Positions 17,941-25,858 are shown, counted from the stretch's first letter. The stretch is DNA of 64,000 nt from JACQAP01 sp035275265 (GCA_035275265.1 DATENC010000025.1:124001-188000), one strand, 5' to 3'. Program-made: numbers and translations. The notes: generated by a model not told the origin, from the letters alone.

Positions 17941-18692
17941 CACGCCACCTTCGGTTTGGCGCCGGTCGCAAGCGCCTTCGGTGCCGCCCGCAGGCTGCCG
18001 CCGCTGTCGAGCTTGGCCCCGGTCGTCAGGAACGCGTGCAGGTCGTGGGCGAAACCATCGAGCTCCGCTAATACCACGCGGTTGCCACGAGTGAAGGCGT
18101 TGTAGGCCAGCACCGCGGGAATCGCGACCGCGAGCCCCGCGGCGGTCATGATCAGTGCCTCGCCTACCGGGCCGGCCACCGCGTCCAACGTGGCGCTGCC
18201 GCTCATGCCGATACCTATGAGCGCGTGATAAATCCCCCACACGGTGCCGAACAGGCCAACAAAAGGAGCGGTGCTTCCAACCGACGCCAGCACGGTAAGC
18301 CCGGATTCGAGCGCGGCCGTCTCCCGGGTGATGGCGCGGCGTATGGACCGGGTAAGGAATTCGTCCTGCCCGCCCGCCTGCGTCAGTCCTGCCGTGGCTG
18401 ATTTGCGGTAGTGGCGGCTTGCCTCCACGCCTTGGGCCGCAACGCGCGCGAATGGATCCTGCGGCTCCTTCTGCGCGAGTTGTGCCGCCACCACGTCGAT
18501 CGAAGGCGCGCTCCAGAAACTGTCGAGGAAGTCGCGGACGCGACGGCGCATCTTCGCATTGAGGATCGTCTTCAGAACGATCAGATACCAAGACGCAATC
18601 GACATCACCAACAGGATCAACAGTACACTCAGGGCGACCGCGTCGCTCTGTGCCAGGAATGACGATACGCCGTAGGCATTTCCGGTTGCCAT
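17940..18692 (-). CDS. exbB: ExbB motor protein
   Basis: This 250-residue MotA/TolQ/ExbB family protein has three hydrophobic segments: VALSVLLILLVMSIASWYLIVL near residues 17-38, STAPFVGLFGTVWGIYHAL near 140-158, and ALIMTAAGLAVAIPAVLAYN near 180-199. The GLFGTVWGI motif with its conserved Thr is typical of ExbB. The start is the ATG at 18692, 7 bases after the tonB stop; an earlier in-frame start at 18734 would overlap tonB. It forms the inner-membrane motor with ExbD. Confidence 0.94.
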   Translation of the reverse strand: MATGNAYGVSSFLAQSDAVALSVLLILLVMSIASWYLIVLKTILNAKMRRRVRDFLDSFWSAPSIDVVAAQLAQKEPQDPFARVAAQGVEASRHYRKSATAGLTQAGGQDEFLTRSIRRAITRETAALESGLTVLASVGSTAPFVGLFGTVWGIYHALIGIGMSGSATLDAVAGPVGEALIMTAAGLAVAIPAVLAYNAFTRGNRVVLAELDGFAHDLHAFLTTGAKLDSGGSLRAAPKALATGAKPKVA

Positions 18693-18699
18693 GAGAATG

Positions 18700-19533
18700 C
18701 TAACCCTTGAGTGAAAACTTGATCGGGACGACAACCCAAGCTTCTACCGCTTGTTCGCCTCGCTTTGCCGGCACAAACATCCAACTCTGGACTGCATCAT
18801 GCGCGGCACGGTCCAGGCGCGGAAATCCGGAACTTGATTTCAGTTCGACTTTCGTCGCATTTCCCTCCACGGTGACATAGACACGCAGCATCACCGTGCC
18901 TTGCTCTCGGAGCCGGAGCGACAGGTTCGGGTACCTGGGCTTGGGGTTGCGCAAATAGATGGCCGTCAGCATCTCCGAATTCAAGGTCACTTCAGCCGGC
19001 TGCTCCGGCACCGGCGCAGCGATGACCTTCTGCGGCACCGGTTCCGTTACGACGGCCGGCATTGGTTCGGGGGCCAATGCAATCAGCGGCACCGGCTCGG
19101 ATATGCGTGGAATCGGTACCGGTACTTCGGTTATTGCGCGCCGCGACGGCTCTGGCGGCGGGGGCGGCGGAACCGGTTCGACCATCTTCTCCGGCAACGG
19201 CTCCGGACTCTTCTCCACCAGTATCGGCTTGGGCAGCAGCGGTTCAGGTAGGACCACGCGTTCTACCGGTTGCGGCTCTGGTATCGGCTCGGGTTCAGCC
19301 TTCACCTCGGGTACCGGCTCGGGTGCCGAATGCAATGGCTTGGGCGACTCAATCGGCTGCTGCGGCGCCGGCAACAAGCTGACCAGCAAAGGGATGGGCT
19401 CGATATAACGCTTGGCTTCGAACAACTGTACGAGCAGCAGTGCCGCCGCAACATGCGCGACCACCACCATTGCCAGTGTGCCACGCGAATGTGGCAGCGG
19501 CTGAGCGGCAAGATGATTGAAGGTAGGTGTCAC
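18700..19533 (-). CDS. tonB: TonB energy transducer (first paralogue)
   Basis: This 277-residue TonB starts with a cytoplasmic stub and a signal-anchor (GTLAMVVVAHVAAALLLVQLF). A Pro/Glu-rich periplasmic spacer of about 140 residues includes PPPPPPEPS. The C-terminal TonB domain has YPNLSLRLREQGTVMLRVYV and SSSGFPRLDRAAHDAVQSW. The start codon is GTG at 19533 and overlaps the stop of a short upstream ORF (GTGA). There is no evident ribosome-binding site before the GTG, so it probably depends on coupling. It is a close paralogue of the longer TonB just upstream; the two share the YLRNPKP-YPNLS and VVVPIKFSL segments. Confidence 0.93.
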   Translation of the reverse strand: MTPTFNHLAAQPLPHSRGTLAMVVVAHVAAALLLVQLFEAKRYIEPIPLLVSLLPAPQQPIESPKPLHSAPEPVPEVKAEPEPIPEPQPVERVVLPEPLLPKPILVEKSPEPLPEKMVEPVPPPPPPEPSRRAITEVPVPIPRISEPVPLIALAPEPMPAVVTEPVPQKVIAAPVPEQPAEVTLNSEMLTAIYLRNPKPRYPNLSLRLREQGTVMLRVYVTVEGNATKVELKSSSGFPRLDRAAHDAVQSWMFVPAKRGEQAVEAWVVVPIKFSLKG

Positions 19534-19670
19534 GCCACAGTACCCAGACGCGGGTTACGGCGACCACGAAAGCGCAACGTCGCCGCGGCGACAACTCGCG
19601 TTGTCGCCGGGCGCGCATTGATCTTCTTGTTCTCCAAGCGCTCCGGACGCGTCGTCTTCTTATCCATCAT
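19530..19670 (-). CDS. possible 46-residue leader ORF coupled to tonB
   Basis: This short basic ORF (MMDKKTTRPERLENKKINAR at its start, ending RRNPRLGTVA) lies between the perfect Fur-like palindrome and tonB, and its TGA overlaps the tonB GTG. The lack of an obvious ribosome-binding site at tonB makes a translated leader plausible. The ribosome-binding site of the short ORF itself is weak (GTGGCAGAA before ATGATG). No family is recognised. It might be a coupling peptide or a remnant of a duplicated hemP-like gene, and confidence is low. Confidence 0.4.
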   Translation of the reverse strand: MMDKKTTRPERLENKKINARPATTRVVAAATLRFRGRRNPRLGTVA

Positions 19671-19782
19671 TTCTGCCACGTGCAACCCATACCCGGCCCT
19701 GACCGGAGCGCGGCGGGAGGCGAATCTCCCCACGCTTCCAGGGGACAGGTCCCCCACCCCCGCAAAGGGGCTGCACTAACGG

Positions 19783-19803
19783 TAATGCGAATTGTTCGCA
19801 TTA
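19783..19803. promoter_or_regulatory. perfect 21-base Fur-box-like palindrome upstream of the tonB-exbBD-hemP-receptor operon
   Basis: The arms TAATGCGAA and TTCGCATTA are exact reverse complements separated by 3 bases (TTG). This matches the AATGCGAA/TTCGCATT style of proteobacterial Fur sites. It lies 113 bases upstream of the short leader ORF and about 250 bases before tonB, in the only sizeable gap of the region, so it marks an iron-regulated internal promoter. Confidence 0.72.
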
Positions 19804-19882
19804 ATGGGGCAGATGTCAACATTCTGTTGAAATTGGCCTCTTTATTGGGTTCTGGTGCCGTTCCCGTTTGTCCATTGAACGG

Positions 19883-21292
19883 TCATTTCAGTGAGAACTT
19901 GATCGGAACGACCACCCAGACATCGACTGCCTTTTCTTCACGCTTGGCAGGCACGAATTTCCAACTACGCACGGCATCATGTGCCGCCCGATCGAGCCGC
20001 GGATAACCCGAAGAGCGCTTGAGATTCACCTCCGTGGAAATTCCGGCCGCAGTAACGAATACGCGCAGCAGTACCGTGCCCTGCTCGCCCAGCCTGCGCG
20101 ACAGGTTCGGGTATCCGGGCTTGGGGTTGCGCAGATAATTGGCTCGCAGCATCGCTGCACCCATCTGTATTTCCTCGGCAACGTCGCCACCAACGTCGAG
20201 TGGCGGTTCCGGAAGCACAACGATCTGGGACTGGGGCACCGCAGCCGAAGGGGAAGGCAGCGGCGCTTGCGCCATCTCGGCTGCAAGCATCTCGTTGTTA
20301 GCTTGCCGCGGGGGTTCGCGCGGCGCCATCCGCGGAGCCTCCGGCGCCGCAATGTCGCGGTCAGGAGTACGCACCGATTCCGGAACGATCGGTTTCGGCA
20401 TCGTCGGCGACTGGGCGACCTCCACCGCTCGCTGCTCATTCCTCACTTGCCGCGGCGGTTCGTGCGGCGCCATCCGCGGAGCCTCCGGCGCCGCTATCTC
20501 GCGCTCCGGACCACGCACCGATTCCGGAACGGCCGGTTTCGGCATCGTCGGCGGCTCCACCGCTCGCATTTCATTCCTCACGTGCCGCAGCGGCTCGCGC
20601 GGCGTCATGCGCGGCACTTCGGGCGCAACTGTTTCGCGCTCTACTCGGCGTATCGGTTCCAGAGCCGTCGGTGTCGGCATTGTCGGAGCCCGTGCCAACC
20701 GGATCGGCTCGAGCGGCATGTCCCGGATCGTCTCCTTGGGAGGCGCGGGGCGCGGTGGCATCGGCGATTCCCGCACGGGCACCGTCGGTTCGACCAAGGG
20801 CACCGGGGCAGGTGTTGGAGTCGGCGCTGCGACTGGCGTGGGAATGGGTTCGCGTCTCGCCTGCAAGACCGGCACCGGCATCCGGTTTGGCTCAACCGTG
20901 ATCTGTTGCGGCGTTTGCCTCGGTTCCGGTCGCACCTCCACCGTAGGTTCGGGCGGCGGGGGCAAATCGAATCGGGGCAGCGGCTCGGCCGGGGTAGGCG
21001 GTTCAAGCAGAACTCGCTCCGGCACCATTTCCGGCGGCGGTGGAGGTTCCTCGATCTTCGGCTCGAGCGGCTTTTTCTTCGGCAAGAGCTTTTCCGGGAT
21101 TTCGCGCGACGGCTGCAGGATCTCTACGATGAGCGGCGGCCGCGGCTCGCTGCGATGTGCATCGAGGAGTTTCACCAACAGCAGAGTGCACACAACGTGG
21201 GTCAGCACCACAAGCGCGAGCGCGTGCCGCGAGTGCGGAAACGCCTGCATCGCGTAGTTGAATGCCGGTGGTGACGCCAAGGATGTGGTCAT
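19883..21292 (-). CDS. tonB: TonB energy transducer with long repeat-bearing spacer (second paralogue)
   Basis: This 469-residue TonB is almost twice the usual length of about 240. The signal-anchor is ALALVVLTHVVCTLLLVKLL, then about 320 Pro-rich residues, then a C-terminal TonB domain (YPNLSRRLGEQGTVLLRVFV, SSGYPRLDRAAHDAVRSW, VVVPIKFSLK). Residues 203-340 contain three near-identical repeats of about 46 residues built on TMPKP, PESVR, APEAPRM and RNE-RAVE. The length may let it span a thicker periplasm or serve a different receptor from its neighbour. The ATG at 21292 was chosen; the longer frame to 21379 overlaps the short upstream ORF. Confidence 0.9.
   Translation of the reverse strand: MTTSLASPPAFNYAMQAFPHSRHALALVVLTHVVCTLLLVKLLDAHRSEPRPPLIVEILQPSREIPEKLLPKKKPLEPKIEEPPPPPEMVPERVLLEPPTPAEPLPRFDLPPPPEPTVEVRPEPRQTPQQITVEPNRMPVPVLQARREPIPTPVAAPTPTPAPVPLVEPTVPVRESPMPPRPAPPKETIRDMPLEPIRLARAPTMPTPTALEPIRRVERETVAPEVPRMTPREPLRHVRNEMRAVEPPTMPKPAVPESVRGPEREIAAPEAPRMAPHEPPRQVRNEQRAVEVAQSPTMPKPIVPESVRTPDRDIAAPEAPRMAPREPPRQANNEMLAAEMAQAPLPSPSAAVPQSQIVVLPEPPLDVGGDVAEEIQMGAAMLRANYLRNPKPGYPNLSRRLGEQGTVLLRVFVTAAGISTEVNLKRSSGYPRLDRAAHDAVRSWKFVPAKREEKAVDVWVVVPIKFSLK
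20273..20686 (-). repeat. three tandem ~138-bp coding repeats in the tonB spacer
   Basis: Three consecutive copies of about 132-147 bases encode the TMPKP...PESVR...APEAPRM...PPRQVRNE unit. Copies 2 and 3 are nearly identical at DNA level, for instance sharing CCGATTCCGGAACG and GGCGCCATCCGCGGAGCC on the plus strand. Copy 1 (nearest the N-terminus) is more divergent. Such a tract is prone to slippage, so its copy number may vary between strains. Confidence 0.82.
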
Positions 21293-21306
21293 TGTCGCCC
21301 GGTGTG

Positions 21307-21444
21307 CTATCGCTGAACTGCTAGTACGTCTTCCGCGAAGCGCCTCGCGACTCCGGTTGCGTTGATCGATTTGCACCAAAGGTCCGGCAGTTCGACGCCA
21401 AGCTCTCGCGTCACGTTCGGACCCGAATCTGTGAAATGGGGCAT
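21307..21444 (-). CDS. 45-residue ORF directly downstream of a Fur-like site and upstream of tonB
   Basis: This small ORF (start MPHFTDSGPNVTRELGVELP, end ARRFAEDVLAVQR) has a strong ribosome-binding site, AGGAGAAGCG-ATG. It sits 14 bases before the tonB start and about 115 bases after a Fur-like box, so it should be the first translated gene of this iron-regulated transcript. The sequence is soluble and mixed-charge with one Cys. I recognise no family. It parallels the 46-residue ORF before the other tonB, but the two share no clear sequence. Confidence 0.55.
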   Translation of the reverse strand: MPHFTDSGPNVTRELGVELPDLWCKSINATGVARRFAEDVLAVQR

Positions 21445-21560
21445 CGCTTCTCCTGTTTTTCTTGTCGGCCGTCTGGTGCGAACAGGCTGCCTGCAGAGCG
21501 CAAGGAATTGCACTCCGCGCTGGAGCAATACATGGAGTTAACGCGGTTCTTGGACTTGTT

Positions 21561-21579
21561 GAGAATGATACTCATTTGT
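21561..21579. promoter_or_regulatory. Fur-box-like site between tonB and azlC
   Basis: The core AATGA-TAC-TCATT is a perfect interrupted palindrome inside GAGAATGATACTCATTTGT. This matches 14 of 19 positions of the GATAATGATAATCATTATC Fur consensus. It lies about 115 bases upstream of the short ORF that precedes tonB and about 110 bases from the azlC start on the other strand. Control of the tonB side is the natural reading. Confidence 0.72.
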
Positions 21580-21689
21580 GAACAAACTCGTCAACATCTC
21601 GCCTTGCTCCAGCTTTTCTGCCGAGTCGTTCCGCAAGCACACTGATCGGCGCGATGAATTGAACCGGTAAACTGCGCCCTCCGAGAAAA

Positions 21690-22388
21690 TTGGACATCTC
21701 ATTGACTTCTCCTCGCGCATCTTTCATTGCCGGCCTCAAAAACACGGTCCCACTGCTGATCGGCGCGGCTCCCTTCGGCATTATTTACGGGGTAATCGCG
21801 ACTGGCGTGGGCATTCCAGTGGTGATGGCGCAGGCGATTTCGCTGATCGTGTTCGCTGGCTCGGCTCAATTCATCGCCGCACAGTTGATCGGCGCGGGCG
21901 CTTCGGGACTGGTGATCGTGTTCACTACGTTCATCGTCAATCTACGGCATGCGCTGTACAGCGCTTCAATGGCGCCGCACCTGAGAGATCTGCCTCGAAG
22001 TTGGAAGTGGGTGCTTTCCTACCTGCTTACTGACGAGGCCTTTGCGGTTGCGATCACGCACTACCGCGACAACGCAGGCGAACCAAACCGGCACTGGTAT
22101 TTCCTCGGCGCTGGCATCGCACTGTGGGCCACTTGGCAGGCAAGCACTGCAGTCGGCATCTTCCTCGGCACCGAAATACCGCACGACTGGTCGCTTGATT
22201 TCACCCTGGCCTTGTCTTTCATAGCGTTGCTGGTGCCGGTGCTCAGAACCCGAGCCGACATAGTTGCGGCGCTGGTTGGCGGCATCGTCGCGGTAGCGGG
22301 CTTCGGATTGCCGTACAAGCTCGGGCTGATAGTGGCCGCGTTCTGCGGCATTGGCGCAGGGATGCTGGCGTGGAGGCTGGCGAAATGA
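21690..22388 (+). CDS. azlC: AzlC branched-chain amino-acid exporter subunit
   Basis: This 232-residue AzlC-family permease has several membrane helices. The family signature lies around LLIGAAPFGIIYGVIATGVG, followed by FAGSAQFIAAQLIGAGAS and VVNLRHALYSAS-type residues. With AzlD it exports branched-chain amino acids. The start is a TTG at 21690, which gives the usual N-terminus TSPRASFIAGLKNTVP; a second TTG lies at 21702. AzlD starts in a 4-base overlap. Confidence 0.9.
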   Translation: MDISLTSPRASFIAGLKNTVPLLIGAAPFGIIYGVIATGVGIPVVMAQAISLIVFAGSAQFIAAQLIGAGASGLVIVFTTFIVNLRHALYSASMAPHLRDLPRSWKWVLSYLLTDEAFAVAITHYRDNAGEPNRHWYFLGAGIALWATWQASTAVGIFLGTEIPHDWSLDFTLALSFIALLVPVLRTRADIVAALVGGIVAVAGFGLPYKLGLIVAAFCGIGAGMLAWRLAK

Positions 22389-22702
22389 ATCTCTGGCTGG
22401 TGGTGATCGTCGCGGGTGCGCTGACTTTTCTTATCCGCCTTTCGTTCATTGCGCTACTGGCGAATTGGCAGCTACCCCCATTGCTTCAACGTGCGCTCGG
22501 ATTCGTGCCGCCGGCAGTGATGACCGCGATCGTGCTTCCGGAGTTATTGATTCGCGAGGGCCATCTGGCGGCGAGCCTGGACAATCACCGTCTGATTGCC
22601 GGGATGGTCGCGATACTGGTAGCGTGGCGCTTCAAAAAAATAATGCCGACCATCGTGGTCGGCATGACTGCCCTATGGCTACTGCAATGGTTAGGTCCGT
22701 AA
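22385..22702 (+). CDS. azlD: AzlD branched-chain amino-acid exporter subunit
   Basis: This 105-residue AzlD protein has about four helices: LVVIVAGALTFLIRLSFIAL, LGFVPPAVMTAIVLPELLI, RLIAGMVAILVAWRF and TIVVGMTALWLLQWL. It is the small partner of AzlC. Its ATG at 22385 overlaps the azlC stop (ATGA). The coding sequence near residue 87 contains a 10-base-pair hairpin that serves as terminator for the opposing aminotransferase gene. Confidence 0.9.
   Translation: MNLWLVVIVAGALTFLIRLSFIALLANWQLPPLLQRALGFVPPAVMTAIVLPELLIREGHLAASLDNHRLIAGMVAILVAWRFKKIMPTIVVGMTALWLLQWLGP
22634..22665 (-). terminator. intrinsic terminator of the aminotransferase gene, inside azlD
   Basis: On the minus strand a perfect stem (ATGCCGACCA / TGGTCGGCAT, 3-base loop) is followed by TTATTTTTTT. 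It lies 55-85 bases downstream of the aminotransferase stop codon, within the azlD coding region. On the plus strand there is an A-run before and no T-run after the hairpin, so it acts in one direction. Confidence 0.75.
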
Positions 22703-22719
22703 GACCCAATTAACTTTGC

Positions 22720-23937
22720 CTACGCCGTCTTCATCGCCTTCGTGTTCGCGCGTATGAAGTCCGCCATGCGGGCAACGCCCTTCTCGATCGCTTCGTTGGA
22801 AGCGGCGTAACTGAAGCGGATGTGCTGGCCTTCGTTGGGTACGCGCGGACCGAAGTGGATGTCCGCCAGCACCGCCACGCCGGCCTCGGTCAGCAACCGC
22901 TTGCGGAACTCCTCCGAATCCCTGGCTCCGATCATCTCGCAGGCAGCGGTAACGTTCGGCCAAGCGTAGAAGGCGCCGCCCGGGTTGCGGCAAGTCACGC
23001 CGGGTACGCGGTTCAGCAACCCCACGATCAGATCGCGCCGCGCGAGAAAACTGTCACGCATTCTTTTTGCCTCATCCTGCGGACCGTTCATTGCTTCCAC
23101 CGCCGCCCACTGCGTGATCTGCGAAGCGCAGGAATCAGTATTGGTCACCCAGCGGGTGAATACGGGCGCCAGCGCCCTGTTTGCGGTAAAGCCGAGGCGC
23201 CAGCCGGTCATCGCCCAGGTCTTCGACGCGCCGTCGGAGATGATGGTGCGCTCGAGCATCTCCGGAAACTGAGCCAGCGACACGAATTCGCCGTCGTAGC
23301 AGAGCTGCGAATAGATCTCGTCCGCGAACACCCAGACTTGCGGATGCCTGCGCAGGATCGCAGCGATCGCTTGCATGTCCTTCCTTGGAATGATCCCGCC
23401 GGTCGGGTTCTGCGGCGAGTTCAGGATCAGGAGCTTGGTTTTCGGCGTGATCTTCGCTTCGAGCTCGGCAGGGTCGAGGCTGAAATTGCGCGATTCGCGC
23501 AGGTGTATCGGCACCGGTACCGCACCATGCGCGCGGATCTGCGATTCGTATATAGGAAAACCCGGGTTCGGAAAGACCACCTCGTCGCCCGCTCCATAGT
23601 CGGTGACCGAGAGGATCGAATAGGCAATGAACGGTTTTGCGCCAGCGCCGACAACGACGTCGTCCGCGCTCACTTTGATATGTCGTGTGCGGTTCAGAAA
23701 ATTCGCCGCCGCCTCGCGCAACTCTAGAATCCCGGCCGAAGGCGTGTAGCCGTGCTTGCCTTCGCTGATCGCTTTGATTCCCGCGTCGCGGATGTTTTTC
23801 GGGGTGTGAAAATCCGGCTGACCGATGCAGAAGGAAATGATGTCCTTGCCCTGGCGTTGCAGCGCGCTGACTTCGGCCAGAACCACGAAGGCGTTTTCGG
23901 TACCGAGATCGTTTGCTCGGCGGGATACTGCGGGCAT
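22720..23937 (-). CDS. pyridoxal-phosphate-dependent class I aminotransferase
   Basis: This 405-residue fold-type I aminotransferase carries GAKPFIAYSILS near residue 93, NSPQNPTGG near 174, the cofactor aspartate and tyrosine in VFADEIYSQL near 204, and the PLP lysine in SDGASKTWAMTGWRLG near 236. The C-terminal arginine region RFSYAASNEAIEKG is present. The pattern is that of aspartate/aromatic-type aminotransferases. Start ATG 23937 follows CGGAGGAG; the frame to 24045 has no support. It converges with azlCD, and a link to branched-chain amino-acid turnover is possible but unproven. Confidence 0.92.
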   Translation of the reverse strand: MPAVSRRANDLGTENAFVVLAEVSALQRQGKDIISFCIGQPDFHTPKNIRDAGIKAISEGKHGYTPSAGILELREAAANFLNRTRHIKVSADDVVVGAGAKPFIAYSILSVTDYGAGDEVVFPNPGFPIYESQIRAHGAVPVPIHLRESRNFSLDPAELEAKITPKTKLLILNSPQNPTGGIIPRKDMQAIAAILRRHPQVWVFADEIYSQLCYDGEFVSLAQFPEMLERTIISDGASKTWAMTGWRLGFTANRALAPVFTRWVTNTDSCASQITQWAAVEAMNGPQDEAKRMRDSFLARRDLIVGLLNRVPGVTCRNPGGAFYAWPNVTAACEMIGARDSEEFRKRLLTEAGVAVLADIHFGPRVPNEGQHIRFSYAASNEAIEKGVARMADFIRANTKAMKTA

Positions 23938-24120
23938 TGGGGGAACTCCTCCGGGATCAAAAACGCGGGCTTCAAAGACTGGCGCGTCCGACCGTAAGCG
24001 TTTATATTTGAAGCACTTATAGCACGATGAGCGAGAAACGGTCAAACCGTTCCAGTGCTACAAACCTCTACAAACTAATGTACGCCGGTCCACTGAATCC
24101 CCAACGAAACGGTTGTCTCC

Positions 24121-24531
24121 ATGCCTTATATCGAAGAATCACTTTCCGCCGGCGAGCAGATCATAGGATTTTTCAGACTCCACTGGGTTTCCAAGAGTTG
24201 GATGGTCCTGTGGATCGTACTCGGGATACCTACTCTGGGAATTACGCTGATCTTTGCTCTGTATGAATTCCTCAAGTTGCGGTCCATCGAGCAGGGCGTC
24301 ACCAACAAGCGCGTGATCTACAAGAGGGGAATCATTAGCCGCAATTCCGAGGAAATGAAATTGAATTCCATCGAGACGGTGGAGATTCATCAGGGCATCT
24401 TCGGGCGCATCTTTGGCTTCGGCGATGTAACGGTGACCGGACGGGGCTTGAGCAACGTCGTCTTCCAGACTGTCGACGATCCCATGGCGGTGAAGCGGAA
24501 GATCGAAAGCGTCAGCAATCCCGTCATTTGA
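24121..24531 (+). CDS. bacterial PH-domain (bPH2/DUF304) membrane protein
   Basis: This 136-residue protein has an N-terminal membrane segment (WMVLWIVLGIPTLGITLIFALYEF, residues 27-50). A bacterial pleckstrin-homology domain follows, with TNKRVIYKRGIISRNSEEMKL and GRIFGFGDVTVTGRGLSN, the usual bPH2 pattern. Such proteins are cytoplasmic-face membrane proteins of unclear function. It stands before pcm on the same strand with an 86-base gap and may be independently transcribed. Confidence 0.82.
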   Translation: MPYIEESLSAGEQIIGFFRLHWVSKSWMVLWIVLGIPTLGITLIFALYEFLKLRSIEQGVTNKRVIYKRGIISRNSEEMKLNSIETVEIHQGIFGRIFGFGDVTVTGRGLSNVVFQTVDDPMAVKRKIESVSNPVI

Positions 24532-24617
24532 GCCGCAGTTGATCGGATCGTATTGGCTGTCCGACTGCCTTCCGAAGGCGTATCGTCTGTATCAGGCATA
24601 GTCGATGGGGCAGTCGT

Positions 24618-25292
24618 ATGAACGAGCAGCAGGCCGCAATCCTGCGGCAAAACATGGTCCTCGAGATTGCCGCTCAAACCGTGCTCGCGGGTGAACGGAT
24701 CGGCAAGTACAACCTCGATCCGCGAGTTATGGAAGCCATGGGCAAAGTGCCGAGGCACGAGTTTGTTCCCGTCGAGGTGCAGCCCTACGCCTATCTCAAC
24801 CGGCCGCTCCCGATCGGCTTCGACAAAACTATATCCCAGCCCTTCATCGTAGCGCTGATGACCGACATGCTGGAGATCCGCAAGGAAGACGTCGTGCTGG
24901 AAATCGGCACGGGTCTTGGCTACCAGGCGGCAGTGCTCGCGGAGTTGGCGCACAAAGTGTACAGCGTGGAGATCATCGAGGCGCTCGCCCAGCAGGCCGC
25001 GAAGCGGCTTGGCCGTACAGGCTGCACCAACGTCGAGATCAAGGTCGCCAACGGCTCCCGCGGTCTGCCCGAGCACGCACCGTTCGACAAGGTCATGGTA
25101 ACGGCGGCACCCGACCTCATTCCACCTGCGCTGATCAATCAACTCAAGCCCGGGGGCAGAATGATGATTCCCGCAGGTTTGTCCGACAACCAGCAATTGA
25201 TCCTGGTCGAAAAAAGTGCAAACGGACGATTGGCAACCAGGGAAATTCTTCCGGTTCGCTTTTCGCAGCTCGAGGGGGCCGAGTCTATCTAG
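24618..25292 (+). CDS. pcm: protein-L-isoaspartate O-methyltransferase
   Basis: This 224-residue Pcm enzyme methylates isoaspartyl residues in damaged proteins for repair. Motifs are VPRHEFVP near residue 43, the PIGFDKTISQPFIVA substrate-binding stretch near 67, LEIGTGLGYQAAVLAEL (SAM motif I) near 94, and VTAAPDLIPPALINQLKPGG near 157. Its length agrees with the family. It lacks the usual surE, nlpD and rpoS neighbours. A hotdog thioesterase follows. Confidence 0.93.
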   Translation: MNEQQAAILRQNMVLEIAAQTVLAGERIGKYNLDPRVMEAMGKVPRHEFVPVEVQPYAYLNRPLPIGFDKTISQPFIVALMTDMLEIRKEDVVLEIGTGLGYQAAVLAELAHKVYSVEIIEALAQQAAKRLGRTGCTNVEIKVANGSRGLPEHAPFDKVMVTAAPDLIPPALINQLKPGGRMMIPAGLSDNQQLILVEKSANGRLATREILPVRFSQLEGAESI

Positions 25293-25381
25293 CGCGTGCT
25301 GGCGCAATTCCGCCGGATGCTTGCAATGGTATGGAAGAACTCGATCATCAGGCAAGGAATGAAACCGTTGGAGGAAACGTC

Positions 25382-25786
25382 ATGACCATGGCAGCCTCAA
25401 TTCAGCAACAACTGAATCCCCTGTTCCCCGGTCTGATGGGAGTGCAGTTGATCGAGGTCACGCCCGAGCGCGTAGTCGCTTCGATGGAGGTGCGCTCAAA
25501 CTTGTGCACTACAGGGAACGTACTTCACGGCGGCGCGATCATGGCATTCGCCGATACGCTCGGGGCCGTAGGGACTCTGGTGAACCTACCGAAAGATGCT
25601 CGCACCACCACGATCGAATCGAAGACCAATTTTCTACGTGCGGCGCCCGAAGGAACGCGCATCATCGGAGAGTGCACCGCATTCCATCGCGGTAGGACGA
25701 CGATGGTGTGGCAAACGCAGATAAAGAACGACACCGGCAAGCTGTGTGCCGTCGTAATCCAGACCCAATTGGTAATTCCTGCGTGA
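25382..25786 (+). CDS. PaaI-type hotdog-fold thioesterase
   Basis: This 134-residue single hotdog domain is of the PaaI/YbgC-like thioesterase type. The signature is NVLHGGAIMAFADTLGAVGT near residue 41, with the catalytic-region Asp, then TTTIESKTNFLRAAPEGT and the C-terminal TMVWQTQIKNDTGKLCAVV. It probably hydrolyses acyl-CoA or aryl-CoA. ATG 25382 has the ribosome-binding site GGAGGAAACGTC. It is followed by a strong bidirectional terminator. Confidence 0.9.
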   Translation: MTMAASIQQQLNPLFPGLMGVQLIEVTPERVVASMEVRSNLCTTGNVLHGGAIMAFADTLGAVGTLVNLPKDARTTTIESKTNFLRAAPEGTRIIGECTAFHRGRTTMVWQTQIKNDTGKLCAVVIQTQLVIPA

Positions 25787-25858
25787 GCGGCTATTCGGCT
25801 CGACTGGCATCGCGTCTCCACGTCGCGGAAATGCGCAGTGAAGGTTGTGAGGGCGAAC

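Noticed and set aside
19979..21274. Long plus-strand ORFs rich in Arg/His or Gly/Ser opposite the longer tonB
   Set aside because: They mirror the proline-rich repeat spacer of tonB on the other strand and show only the translated complement of those repeats.
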